Program-made: the position numbers and the translations under genes
Shown here: positions 9,427 to 18,091 of the stretch, piece by piece
Layout: every line of letters begins with the position of its first letter
Numbering within the stretch: the first letter of the stretch is position 1
DNA from: Leeuwenhoekiella aestuarii
GTDB taxonomy: Bacteria > Bacteroidota > Bacteroidia > Flavobacteriales > Flavobacteriaceae
DNA: 64,000 bases
Assembly (NCBI RefSeq): GCF_004104055.1
Contig: NZ_QOVJ01000007.1
Span: 62,001 to 126,000, forward strand
Reading direction: 5' to 3'
Notes under the pieces: model-generated
What the model was told of the DNA's origin: nothing
The model's database searches: none
Seen by the model: the letters and a program-made list of their open reading frames with translations, nothing else

Positions 9427-12400
9427 TTAGAAGTCTACGCGAAGACCTAGGTTATATACCGATTGAATAGGATAACCTAAACCGTTACCTCCCATTTCAG
9501 GATCCCATAATTTAAAAGAACTCCATACGGCAAGGTTCGTTCCGCTAAAATAAAAGCGAGCTGCTTTTAGCCCCAATTTGTTGGTTAATGATTCTGATAA
9601 ATTATAACCCGCTTCAACCGTTTTAAGTCTTAAAAATGCTCCATCACGTTTCCACCAAGTAGAAACCTGATTATTGTTCTCAATAAACGTATCTCCAAGT
9701 CTTGGCCAGAAGGCATAAGAATCACGGTTAGATTCTGACCAGTAGTCATCTGCAATAACCTGAAGAAGGCCATTTTGAGCAGAACCATTAATTACAAATG
9801 GCGCGATATTCTGAGGATTTATAAAGAATGAAGTTCGTGCCGCTCCTTGGAAGAATATGCTCAAATCAAATGCTTTATATCCTACAGTTCCACCAAAACC
9901 GTAAATAATCTCAGGAATAGTAGGGTATCCAATAGGAACTTTATCATTTTCTGTAATCACACCATCTCCATTAACATCACGATATTTTATGTCTCCTCCG
10001 GTGTATTCCCCAAACTGAGTAGGAGAGTTATCAACCTCATTTTGATCAACAAAAAGTCGTTCTGCAATATACCCATATACCTGACTTACATTCTGACCTA
10101 TTTGAGACCTGTAAGAGAGCTCATCAGGATAAGATACCTCATCATATTGTAAAATTTCGTTTGTAGAGTAAGTCATATTACCTCTGGCCTGTACAAACCA
10201 ATTATTACCTATTTGCTTATTATAATCTAAAGACAAATCCATACCTCTACTCTCCACTTCGCCAAAATTGGTTTGAGGTGTAGCGGTTAAACCAATTACA
10301 GAACCGATATTAGCTCGGGTTTGTAATATGTTATCTCTACGTTGTCTAAAAATGTCTACTGTGAAATTCAGCGATTTGTAGAACTCTAAATCAAGCCCTA
10401 TGTTAATTTGTTCTGATTCTTCCCATCCAATATTAGGGTTTGCATAACGAGAGGTGAATACCCCAGGTCTGTAATTTCCAAACTGCTCTCCAAAAGTGGC
10501 TCCATAATTCCCATCATTAAGGTTTACGTTAGAAAGGTAAAAGAACCTGTCATTTACGTTACCTATCTGATCATTACCTACAAGACCATAGGTACCTCTT
10601 ATTTTAAAGTTAGTTACAACGTTTTTGATGGGTTCCCAAAATTTCTCTTGAGATACACGATAAGCTAAACCAAATGATGGAAAAAATCCATATCTGTTGC
10701 CCAGCGCAAAACGCTCTGAACCGTTATACCCAAAATTGACTTCAGCTAAATATTTAGCATCATATCCATAAGTAAATCTACCAGATATACCATGGTTCCG
10801 GTTAGCTAAAGAATTTTGTACACTACCTGCATTACCTTGCTCAAAACTTGATAATAAATTAATAAGCGTACCAGAAACTGCATGCTTTTCATTAAATGTA
10901 CGATTATAGCTAATTGCAGCTTCCAGATAAATTCTTGAATCTAAAAGTTTATCTCCTTCTGAGTAGTTTAGAAATTCTGTACCGGTTTCTCCAATAGAAT
11001 TTGGGCCTCCGTCATTTAAAACATTGATATCCAATTCACCTGTTTCAGGGCTTATCCTAGATTCATAAAAGAATGGATTATACTGTCTGGATACCTGATA
11101 AAAACTATACCTTCTCAAATATCCCATCGCACGAGCCGTAAGCCCTTCGGTTATAAAGCCAAAATCTTGTTTTATTTCTAGTTGGGGCTGAATAGTAGAA
11201 GCCTTAGATGTCTGATAACCTCTAACCATTTCTGCATAAGGGTTTATAAGTAATGTATTGTCTCCAGAACGCGTTCTTGCCCCACCAAAAAGAGGATGCT
11301 CAATAAAAGGCAATTGACTAGCTGGATAAATCTTTGGAAATTTAACAGGGTTAGACCATAACGCAAGATTAAATATACGACCTCCACCACCTACGGGACC
11401 GTTATAGTCATCAAATTGACCATAAACTCTAATTATTCCTGTGGTTGTTGGTGTTAAATCAATATCAACATTACTACGTATGGAGTAATTTTTAAGTTTT
11501 ATATTACTATTGAAGTTATTGATCCCTTCAACATCAAGAACTCCGTTGTCAACATTATAGGTTCCAGATATGTAATATCTGGCATTTTCACCACCACCAC
11601 TGGCGCTTAAATTAATTCCTTGGTTAATTGTATAGTCTGATATTAAATCATCTATCCAGTTATTACTAGGATATAGTAAAGGGTTATCCCCAGCTGCAGT
11701 ACGCTCAATTTTACTCTGGCTATATGGCAAGATCGCATTAGGATTACGTGTCAACGCCGCTTCGTTTGCCAACTGCATATAGGTGATATTATCTGCAAAA
11801 TTAAAGTTTCGAGCGTTTGAAGATACTCGGGTTTCAGATCTAAAGTGAAATTTAGTTTTACCAGACTTACCCATTTTGGTTCGGATAACTACAACTCCGT
11901 TTGCCCCACGTGCACCATATACAGCAGATGCTGCGGCATCTTTTAATACAGAAAATGACTCTATATCGTCTGGTTGTAGTCTTGCCATATCATTTGTCGT
12001 AGATTCAATACCATCTATAAGTATTAAAGGATTTCTTTTTCCAGAACCAAATGTTCCTAATCCTCTAATAAAGAAGTCTGAATTATCTGCGCCAGGCTCA
12101 CCACTACGCTGAAAGGCAATCATACCAGAAACCCTACCTGCCATCATTGTTGTTAAGTTACTTGTTGGACCTTTCAACTCTGCAGGATTAATTGATGTAA
12201 TAGAGCTTACAAGGCTACTCTTCTTTTGATTAGTGTTAAAACCAATAACTACTGTTTCTTCTAAAGATTCTAAATCAGACTGAAGATTAACATCCATAGT
12301 ATTATTGGTCGAAACTTTTATCTCAATGGTTTTGAAACCAACGTATGAAAAAACCAAAGTCGCACCTTCAGAAACAGTAATAGAGTAATTCCCATCAAAA

Positions 12401-12612
12401 TCTGTCGAAGCTCCATTAGAAGTACCTTTCTCTAAGACTGTAACTCCCGGAAGCGGGGTTTTAGAATCGTCGGCAATAACAGTTCCGGTTATGGTCTTCT
12501 GAAAATTGAAATTACCATCATCACGAACTGAATGAGCCGCAAATGTCATAAAACCAGTGAGGAAAAAAAATATTCCAGTTATAGCTCTAATGTGTGTGTA
12601 AATTTTTGTCAT
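9427..12612 (-). CDS. susC: SusC/RagA-family TonB-dependent transporter
   Basis: This is the outer-membrane channel of the first PUL, importing oligosaccharides with energy from TonB. The 1061 residues show a signal peptide (about 1-30), a carboxypeptidase-regulatory-like domain (about 38-112, GTVIADDSKTPLPGVTVLEKGT... FSYVGFKTIEI), a plug (GRVSGMIAF, DFFIRGLGTFGSG, PLILIDGIE, SVLKDAAASAVYGARGANGVV) and a 22-strand barrel ending FSGTNLAVWSSFKLWDPE... YNLGLRVDF. It heads a four-gene minus-strand operon. Its promoter region carries two copies of a shared palindromic motif and a 22-bp-spaced direct repeat, so it is probably under dual control. Confidence 0.96.
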   Translation of the reverse strand: MTKIYTHIRAITGIFFFLTGFMTFAAHSVRDDGNFNFQKTITGTVIADDSKTPLPGVTVLEKGTSNGASTDFDGNYSITVSEGATLVFSYVGFKTIEIKVSTNNTMDVNLQSDLESLEETVVIGFNTNQKKSSLVSSITSINPAELKGPTSNLTTMMAGRVSGMIAFQRSGEPGADNSDFFIRGLGTFGSGKRNPLILIDGIESTTNDMARLQPDDIESFSVLKDAAASAVYGARGANGVVVIRTKMGKSGKTKFHFRSETRVSSNARNFNFADNITYMQLANEAALTRNPNAILPYSQSKIERTAAGDNPLLYPSNNWIDDLISDYTINQGINLSASGGGENARYYISGTYNVDNGVLDVEGINNFNSNIKLKNYSIRSNVDIDLTPTTTGIIRVYGQFDDYNGPVGGGGRIFNLALWSNPVKFPKIYPASQLPFIEHPLFGGARTRSGDNTLLINPYAEMVRGYQTSKASTIQPQLEIKQDFGFITEGLTARAMGYLRRYSFYQVSRQYNPFFYESRISPETGELDINVLNDGGPNSIGETGTEFLNYSEGDKLLDSRIYLEAAISYNRTFNEKHAVSGTLINLLSSFEQGNAGSVQNSLANRNHGISGRFTYGYDAKYLAEVNFGYNGSERFALGNRYGFFPSFGLAYRVSQEKFWEPIKNVVTNFKIRGTYGLVGNDQIGNVNDRFFYLSNVNLNDGNYGATFGEQFGNYRPGVFTSRYANPNIGWEESEQINIGLDLEFYKSLNFTVDIFRQRRDNILQTRANIGSVIGLTATPQTNFGEVESRGMDLSLDYNKQIGNNWFVQARGNMTYSTNEILQYDEVSYPDELSYRSQIGQNVSQVYGYIAERLFVDQNEVDNSPTQFGEYTGGDIKYRDVNGDGVITENDKVPIGYPTIPEIIYGFGGTVGYKAFDLSIFFQGAARTSFFINPQNIAPFVINGSAQNGLLQVIADDYWSESNRDSYAFWPRLGDTFIENNNQVSTWWKRDGAFLRLKTVEAGYNLSESLTNKLGLKAARFYFSGTNLAVWSSFKLWDPEMGGNGLGYPIQSVYNLGLRVDF

Positions 12613-12688
12613 ACTCCCCTAAATATTAAATTGTTTTTTGTTTAGTACCATTTTCATTGTTTGAGTATTTTTAAGTTAATAGAAGTGT

Positions 12689-12718
12689 GTGAAGTATTAC
12701 GAAATCGATATAGTCAAA
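12689..12718 (-). promoter_or_regulatory. Candidate susC promoter overlapping an operator
   Basis: On the minus strand, TTTG (12715-12718) is followed after 18 bp by TACTTCAC (12689-12696). This resembles the Bacteroidota -33 TTTG / -7 TAnnTTTG promoter with a good -33 and a partial -7. The palindromic motif at 12693-12707 lies between and over these elements, which fits a repressor that blocks the promoter. Confidence 0.45.
12693..12707. promoter_or_regulatory. LacI-like operator copy 1 upstream of susC (left arm of inverted repeat)
   Basis: AGTATTACGAAATCG is a perfect 15-base inverted repeat of 12866-12880, with arm starts 173 bp apart. Its core CGATTTCGTAAT (other strand) matches the motif found upstream of pckA and the second glycan locus. 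It overlaps the proposed promoter. Confidence 0.55.
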
Positions 12719-12865
12719 TACCTATAGCTCTTATTTTATTAGCCTATTAGTTTTTAACTTATGAATTAAAAAACTGATGTTATTAAAATGATAACAACAA
12801 CTAAGAAGCTGAACAAATTTTATAGAAAACCGATTTTTAGAGACTAAATCTGTATTAAAAAAAAA

Positions 12866-12880
12866 CGATTTCGTAATACT
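12866..12880. promoter_or_regulatory. LacI-like operator copy 2 upstream of susC (right arm of inverted repeat)
   Basis: CGATTTCGTAATACT is the exact reverse complement of 12693-12707. The 173-bp separation would allow repression by DNA looping with a tetrameric or paired regulator. The extended AAACGATTTCG is identical to the start of the site upstream of pckA. Confidence 0.55.
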
Positions 12881-12923
12881 ATAGAGCAATGTTAAAAATT
12901 TTAACGTCTTGTTCTCGGGTAGT

Positions 12924-12958
12924 AATTGTCACAATAAGGGTACTAAATTGTCCAAATA
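12924..12958. promoter_or_regulatory. Candidate HTCS operator upstream of susC: AATTGTC direct repeats 22 bp apart
   Basis: AATTGTCACAATA (12924-12936) and AATTGTCCAAATA (12946-12958) agree at 11 of 13 positions and are spaced 22 bp. The same element at the same spacing lies upstream of the hybrid sensor gene. It is about 310-345 bp upstream of susC, far for an activator, so the assignment is tentative. Confidence 0.42.
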
Positions 12959-13121
12959 GCATTAATAACTGTTTTTTAGACACTTATAAAATTAAAAGCT
13001 TATTAAACAGCGTATTTACTAAGCTTTTATCAAAAAAATGAATCTAAAATATGCAGGCTATATTAAACTTGATATACTAAAAATGAAATTGAAAATTTTC
13101 TTTTCCAAAATTTCTTAAAAA

Positions 13122-13155
13122 AATAGCCCTTACATTATTTACTGTAAGGGCTATT
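13122..13155 (-). terminator. Rho-independent terminator of the molybdo-oxidoreductase gene
   Basis: A 13-bp perfect stem (AATAGCCCTTACA / TGTAAGGGCTATT) with an 8-base loop is followed on the minus strand by a T-rich run. It lies 22 bp past the stop at 13178. Confidence 0.9.
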
Positions 13156-13177
13156 CTTAATTTTAATATTGAATCAA

Positions 13178-15499
13178 CTAAACCACTTCATCTACTTTTT
13201 TGATTTGTTTATGAATTTTCACTCTCACAGATTTACTAATTGGTGTTTGACTACGTTCTGCAAAATGATTGTACGGGACCAAAATATTAGTTTCGGGAAA
13301 ATATGAAGCGATATTCCCTTTTGGGATATTATAAGGTATCATTAGAAATTTATTCGCTTTCCGAAGTATGCCATCATATTCACTTGTGATATCAACCACA
13401 TCTAATTTTTGCAAACCAAGTTTATCCATATCCTTTTGGTTCATAAAAACTATACGACGTTCATTATAAACTCCACGATATCTATCGTTAAGGCCATAAA
13501 TTGTCGTGTTGAACTGGTCATGTGATCTAATGGTCATCAACATAAATTCATCTTCTGCTAAAGTATGCTGCGGTAACTTATTAACCGTAATTTGTGCTCT
13601 CCCTTCCGGAAGCATACTAAAATCAAGATTACGCACATTGTTAGGCAAATAATACCCGTGACCTTCAGAGCGCTTAGAAGTATCATTAAAGCCTTTAGCA
13701 ACGAGGTCAATATATTCTCTTATAATCCCATAATCTTCTCCCATTGCCTTCCAATTTACAGGATGGTTACCTTTAAAATAGGAATCGGCTATCTCGGCAA
13801 TTATAAGTGGTTCACTTTTTACATTTCCTGAAACTGGTTTTAGAATTCCTTTAGACTGACTCACTTTTCCCATACTATTTTCTACGGTAAAGTATTGCTG
13901 TTTTCCTTTCATATTATCTTTCTCAGAACGTCCTAGTGTTGGTAAGATCAAAGCCGTATTGCCAGTAACCAAATGGGTTCTATTAAGTTTTGTACTTATT
14001 TGTACTGAAAGCTCGCAGTTCTGTATGGCTTCAGCGGTATAATTTGTGTCTGAGGCGGCCATCAGGAAATTCCCACCTAGGCAAAAGAATGCTTTTGCTT
14101 TGCCGTCGTGCATCGCTTCCATAGACTCAACCACATCTAATCCTTTTTTGGTAGGCGGATCAAAATGCATAAATTCTTTTATCCGTGCATTCATCGCTTC
14201 GTCAACAAAATGCTGAATACCCACACTACGGTCACCTTGTACATTGCTATGACCTCTTACCGGACAGGTACCGGCCCCAGGTTTTCCTAAGGCTCCTTTT
14301 AATAATAACAGGTTTACAAACTCTCGTATATTTTCTACACCATTCTTATGTTGAGTTAATCCCATAGCCCAGCAAACAATAATTCGTTCAGAATTACGAA
14401 GCATTGCTACGGCTTTGTTTACATCAGATTCCTTTACACCGGCACGGGCTAACAGATCTGCTTCATCGTATTGCATTATACCCTCTAAAAAAGCATCATA
14501 TCCCGCGGTATATTTTTCTATAAAAGCATGGTCAAAAACCTTGTGATCTATAGAATCTAAAGTGGCTAACTTTTTAAGAATCAATTTCATCAGCGGAATA
14601 TCCTGATTAATATTTACAGGAAGATGCAAATCTGCCATCTGCACGCCACCACCAAGGGTGCCACTTAAATGCTGCGGATTTTTAAAATTCACCAACCCTG
14701 ACTCTTCCAGCGGATTGATACTAATTATCTTTCCTCCGTTATTTTTACATTTTTCCAGAGCAGACATCATACGCGGATGATTAGTTCCCGGATTTTGACC
14801 AGCAATGATGATTACTTCAGCTTCATATAAATCTTCTAAAACAGTTGACCCCTTACCTATTCCTAAAGTTTCACCCAGCGCTACACCACTAGACTCGTGG
14901 CACATATTGGAGCAGTCGGGCATATTATTAGTACCAAAAGCTCTAGCAAACATCCCGTATAAAAATGCAGCTTCATTGCTAGAGCGACCAGACGTATAAA
15001 AGATTGCTTCGTCAGGATGCTCTAATCTTTCAAGGTGTTTAGCGATTAAACCATAAGCTTCTGTCCAAGTAATTGGCTCATAGTGCACACTATTAGGCCT
15101 AAGAACTAATGGCTCTATCAAACGGCCAAATTTATTGAGTTCGTAGTCCGAAAGTTGAGATAATTCTTCAACCGTCCATTTTTTAAATAAACCAGCATCT
15201 GCCTTTGCAGTAGTTGCTTCATCAGCTAGTGCCTTGGCTCCATTTTCACAATATTCAGCTACCAGAGACCTGTTTTCAGGATCTGGCCACGCACAACTGG
15301 GACAATCAAAACCATCTTTCTGGTTCATTTTGAGCAATGCACCCATAGATCTTAAAACGCCCATTTCTTTAAAGCCGTGTTTCAGTGCTTCCTTAACCCC
15401 CAGCATTCCTGCTGCATCACGCACAGGTTCTCCTAATCTTATATTAGTAAATTCTTCAATTCCGGTTATAGATACATTTCTCTTAAAGTCGTTAGCCAT
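13178..15499 (-). CDS. FdhF/YdeP-family molybdopterin oxidoreductase
   Basis: This is a 773-residue molybdenum enzyme of the formate-dehydrogenase-alpha / YdeP group, predicted to carry a bis-guanylyl molybdopterin. Features seen: an N-terminal CPSCAWPDP cysteine motif (Cys66, Cys69), which in YdeP proteins replaces the usual four-Cys cluster motif; MCHESSGVAL (Cys200), at the place where formate dehydrogenases carry Sec/Cys-His; cofactor-binding segments (IFYTSGRSSNEAAFLYG, AGQNPGTNHPRM, GGNFLMAASD); and a C-terminal dinucleotide-binding domain (FMLMTIRSHDQFNTTIYGLNDRYRG). There is no signal peptide or Tat motif, so it is cytoplasmic. The true substrate of the YdeP family is not settled; formate is not proven. 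It is divergent from the cofactor operon that would supply it. Confidence 0.9.
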   Translation of the reverse strand: MANDFKRNVSITGIEEFTNIRLGEPVRDAAGMLGVKEALKHGFKEMGVLRSMGALLKMNQKDGFDCPSCAWPDPENRSLVAEYCENGAKALADEATTAKADAGLFKKWTVEELSQLSDYELNKFGRLIEPLVLRPNSVHYEPITWTEAYGLIAKHLERLEHPDEAIFYTSGRSSNEAAFLYGMFARAFGTNNMPDCSNMCHESSGVALGETLGIGKGSTVLEDLYEAEVIIIAGQNPGTNHPRMMSALEKCKNNGGKIISINPLEESGLVNFKNPQHLSGTLGGGVQMADLHLPVNINQDIPLMKLILKKLATLDSIDHKVFDHAFIEKYTAGYDAFLEGIMQYDEADLLARAGVKESDVNKAVAMLRNSERIIVCWAMGLTQHKNGVENIREFVNLLLLKGALGKPGAGTCPVRGHSNVQGDRSVGIQHFVDEAMNARIKEFMHFDPPTKKGLDVVESMEAMHDGKAKAFFCLGGNFLMAASDTNYTAEAIQNCELSVQISTKLNRTHLVTGNTALILPTLGRSEKDNMKGKQQYFTVENSMGKVSQSKGILKPVSGNVKSEPLIIAEIADSYFKGNHPVNWKAMGEDYGIIREYIDLVAKGFNDTSKRSEGHGYYLPNNVRNLDFSMLPEGRAQITVNKLPQHTLAEDEFMLMTIRSHDQFNTTIYGLNDRYRGVYNERRIVFMNQKDMDKLGLQKLDVVDITSEYDGILRKANKFLMIPYNIPKGNIASYFPETNILVPYNHFAERSQTPISKSVRVKIHKQIKKVDEVV

Positions 15500-15710
15500 T
15501 TTGATCTTTTAATTCGTTTACAATCAGAGAAGAAAGACGCTCTAATTCTCCCATTTATTTTCAATCAATTTAACCATAAAATATAGGGATGACTACTAAG
15601 AAAAAACTAAAAGCTTCAAAGAAAACAGTTCGCGATAAATTTGCGAGTTATTTCAAATTGATAAAAAGCTGTTAATAGCTGGTAATCCTTACCTAACTAC
15701 TAAAACATAT

Positions 15711-15734
15711 CGTTATATTCGCTAAGACATAACG
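15711..15734. promoter_or_regulatory. ModE box upstream of the molybdenum-cofactor operon
   Basis: Halves CGTTATATT (15711-15719) and ACATAACG (15727-15734) are separated by 7 bp. From memory, the E. coli modA operator has the same halves with a 7-bp spacer. The site ends 10 bp before the moeA start, where a bound repressor would block transcription or initiation. A ModE-like HTH protein is encoded second in the operon. The match is seen directly; binding is inference. Confidence 0.72.
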
Positions 15735-15744
15735 CTTTAAATAT

Positions 15745-16920
15745 ATGATTTCAGTAACCGAAGCTCAAGAAATTATTATTAAGAATGCAAAACAACTTGA
15801 TACTGTAACGGTTGATCTTGAAAATACGTTCGGATATTTTTTAGCTCAAGATCTAATGGCACCTATTAACCTTCCCTCCTTTAGACAATCTGCGATGGAC
15901 GGTTATGCATTTATTCATACCGGTAAAACTCAATTAAAAGTTGTAGGACAGGTACAAGCCGGCGATACTGAAACCCCTGACCTAAAGGAAGGAGAAGCAA
16001 TTCGTATTTTTACAGGAGCACCAGTTCCTGATGCTGCTGATACTGTTGTTATACAAGAACACACCACACGTCGTGGAGACGAACTCATTCTTGAAAGGTT
16101 ACCAAATAGAAAAGCTAATGTCAGACCCGTTGGTGAGCAAATTACCGAGGGGACTCTTGTACTTAAAAAAGGGCATCAGGTTAATGAGGCTACAATAGGT
16201 TTTATAGCAGGTCTCGGTCTTACGCACATTGAAGTTTACCGCAAACCTTCAGTGACAATTTTAACGACGGGTAATGAATTGCAAAAACCCGGTACCCCGT
16301 TAAAACCCAATCATATTTATGAAAGCAACGGGATAATGCTTAAAAATGCTTTAAGCCGAATAGGTATTACTGAGGTTCAAATCTCAAAAGCTGAAGATAC
16401 ACTAGCAGCCACTCAAGAAGCAGTTAAAAAAGCACTACAACATTCTGATGTTCTCTTGGTTTCAGGTGGAATTTCAGTAGGTGATTATGATTTTGTGCAA
16501 GAAGCATTACTGAATAATGGCGTTAAAGAACACTTTTATAAAGTAAATCAAAAACCCGGAAAACCATTATGGTTTGGTACAATTGAAAGTAGATCAGTTT
16601 TTGGCTTACCTGGTAATCCGGCTTCTAGCCTTACGGCTTTATATATTTATGTATTACCGCATTTACATAGCAGAATGGGTAGTTTAAAACCCTTCCTAAA
16701 TGAACGAAAAGCAGAACTTACTGAAGATATAAACAACAAGATTGGTAAAACCCTCTTCTTAAAAGCGGGTGTTTTAAATACTAAAATCACACCTTACACC
16801 GGGCAAGCGAGTTCTATGCTCAACACCTATGCTCTGAGCAATGCTTTACTTGTTGTACCAGAAACAGAAACTGCATTAAAGACAGGTGATCTGGTAAATT
16901 ATATAGATCTAAGCTTTTAA
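15745..16920 (+). CDS. moeA: Molybdopterin molybdenumtransferase MoeA
   Basis: It inserts molybdate into adenylylated molybdopterin in the last step of Moco synthesis. The 391 residues match the usual four-domain MoeA: an N-terminal part with PSFRQSAMDGYAF (about 45-57), domain II (GDTETPDLKEGEAIRIFTGAPVPD, TVVIQEHT), the MoCF-binding domain (ILTTGNEL, SNGIMLKNAL, VLLVSGGISVGDYDFV, VFGLPGNPASSL) and a C-terminal barrel. The start at 15745 fits the first family residues. It is the first gene of a tight eight-gene operon, 2 bp before the next gene. Confidence 0.96.
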   Translation: MISVTEAQEIIIKNAKQLDTVTVDLENTFGYFLAQDLMAPINLPSFRQSAMDGYAFIHTGKTQLKVVGQVQAGDTETPDLKEGEAIRIFTGAPVPDAADTVVIQEHTTRRGDELILERLPNRKANVRPVGEQITEGTLVLKKGHQVNEATIGFIAGLGLTHIEVYRKPSVTILTTGNELQKPGTPLKPNHIYESNGIMLKNALSRIGITEVQISKAEDTLAATQEAVKKALQHSDVLLVSGGISVGDYDFVQEALLNNGVKEHFYKVNQKPGKPLWFGTIESRSVFGLPGNPASSLTALYIYVLPHLHSRMGSLKPFLNERKAELTEDINNKIGKTLFLKAGVLNTKITPYTGQASSMLNTYALSNALLVVPETETALKTGDLVNYIDLSF

Positions 16921-16922
16921 AT

Positions 16923-17264
16923 ATGAAACAAGTGAGAAGCAGAATTTGGATTGAACAAGAAGGAGAAGTTTTCTTAGGCTATGGTCGAGTAATCTTACTA
17001 AAAAAAGTAGCCGAAACACGATCTATAAGTGCTGCGGCAAAAGCCATCGGTATGTCTTATAAAAAGGCATGGAATCTTATAAATACAATGAACACCAGCT
17101 CATCACAACCGCTCGTAATTACAAATACTGGCGGTAAAGATGGTGGCGGAACAGCTGTTACAGATTATGGCCACAAAATGATAGAAGAATTTGAAACGCT
17201 AAATAAAGCGTGTGAAGCATTTTTAAATGAAAAATTTAATACGCTAAAAGAGGTCAAAAGCTAG
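16923..17264 (+). CDS. ModE-like winged-helix regulator, DNA-binding domain only
   Basis: This 113-residue protein corresponds to the ModE N-terminal winged-helix domain: FLGYGRVILLKKVAETRSISAAAKAIGMSYKKAWNLI, then the beta wing GGKDGGGTAVTDYG. ModE of E. coli continues into two Mop/TOBE domains that bind molybdate; they are absent here. How it senses molybdenum is therefore unclear: through another protein, or not at all. It lies between moeA and mobA with 2-bp and 4-bp gaps, and a ModE box precedes the operon, so autoregulation is likely. Confidence 0.88.
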   Translation: MKQVRSRIWIEQEGEVFLGYGRVILLKKVAETRSISAAAKAIGMSYKKAWNLINTMNTSSSQPLVITNTGGKDGGGTAVTDYGHKMIEEFETLNKACEAFLNEKFNTLKEVKS

Positions 17265-17268
17265 TTTT

Positions 17269-17841
17269 ATGAATGCTTTAGCTAACATACCAGCTTATAT
17301 TTTATGTGGAGGAAAAAGCTCCCGTATGGGCAGAGATAAAGGTTTAGTAACACTTCAAGATAAGCCGATTATCACAAACATTATCAGCTCTTTAGAAAAA
17401 ATTACAATTAATATTTTTTTAGTTACGGATAATCAGGATTACTTGAGTTTGGGATTTCCATTACTTAGTGACAATTATAAAGGCAGAGGTCCATTGGGAG
17501 GTATTCAAACAGCGCTCAATCATACACAAACTGAAAAGGTTTTTATGCTGAGTTGTGATATTCCACTACTAACTGTAGATACACTATATACCCTTTTGAA
17601 AAAGGCAGAAAATGATACCAAAATATCTTTTGCAACCTCTGGTAAAAACTGGCATCCTTTAGTCGGGATTTATTCAAAAAGCCTTTTATCAGCTATAGAA
17701 AATGCTATAGAAAATGACCGTTTAAAACTTATAGATTTTATAAAAGAACACCCGTATCAGGAGATCGAAATAGAAGACTCTAAGTCACTAACCAACATTA
17801 ATTCTCCTGAAGAATTGAAACAACTGGAGCAAATTGAATAG
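17269..17841 (+). CDS. mobA: Molybdenum cofactor guanylyltransferase MobA
   Basis: It transfers GMP from GTP to Mo-molybdopterin, giving the guanylyl form needed by DMSO-reductase/FDH-type enzymes such as the neighbouring YdeP-like protein. The nucleotidyltransferase signature LCGGKSSRMGRDKG (about 12-25) is intact, followed by PLLSDNYKGRGPLGGI and the metal-binding MLSCDIPLL. 190 residues, normal for the family. It begins 4 bp after the ModE-like gene. Confidence 0.94.
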   Translation: MNALANIPAYILCGGKSSRMGRDKGLVTLQDKPIITNIISSLEKITINIFLVTDNQDYLSLGFPLLSDNYKGRGPLGGIQTALNHTQTEKVFMLSCDIPLLTVDTLYTLLKKAENDTKISFATSGKNWHPLVGIYSKSLLSAIENAIENDRLKLIDFIKEHPYQEIEIEDSKSLTNINSPEELKQLEQIE

Positions 17842-17842
17842 T

Positions 17843-18082
17843 ATGAAAATTACTCTAAAATATTTTGGACAATTGGTTGACGTGATGGGTAATCACGAAG
17901 AAACCCGTGAGATTGAGGTGAAGAATTCTAATGAATTACTAGAGCAAATGAAACAGAATAACCCTATAAGTCACATTCCGTTTCAACTGGCAATAAATGA
18001 TGTCCTGATAAATCAGGAAGAGTCCAAAAAATTGAATGACGGTGATGTGATTGCATTATTACCTCCTTATGCAGGTGGTTAA
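17843..18082 (+). CDS. moaD: Molybdopterin synthase small subunit MoaD
   Basis: This ubiquitin-like sulfur carrier is thiocarboxylated at its C-terminal Gly-Gly and donates sulfur to MoaE for molybdopterin formation. The 79 residues start KITLKYFGQL and end LLPPYAGG, the required di-glycine tail. I take ATG 17843 as the start, one base after the mobA stop; a TTG at 17834 inside mobA is less likely. Confidence 0.93.
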   Translation: MKITLKYFGQLVDVMGNHEETREIEVKNSNELLEQMKQNNPISHIPFQLAINDVLINQEESKKLNDGDVIALLPPYAGG

Positions 18083-18091
18083 CTAACTAAT

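Larger units (their letters stand above)
12613..13177. other. 565-bp intergenic regulatory region upstream of susC
   Basis: No coding sequence is visible here. It holds the susC promoter and operator pair, a 22-bp-spaced direct repeat, a 9-bp stem-loop at 12994-13028 (AAAAGCTTA / TAAGCTTTT, 17-base loop), a small GTTAAAA-type dyad near 12892, and the terminator of the molybdo-oxidoreductase gene at its far end. The density of symmetric elements is high for this chromosome. Confidence 0.6.

Noticed and set aside
15589-15675. 28-codon lysine-rich open frame in the region between the YdeP-like gene and moeA
   Set aside because: It starts with ATG and could be a short peptide, but length, lack of a recognised family and position in a promoter region give no positive support.
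15500-15744. Molybdenum-cofactor riboswitch upstream of moeA
   Set aside because: No multi-stem structure of that class is visible. A simple ModE-type operator explains the symmetry better.
17834-17842. Earlier TTG start for moaD inside mobA
   Set aside because: The ATG at 17843 directly gives the conserved MoaD N-terminus and follows the mobA stop by one base.
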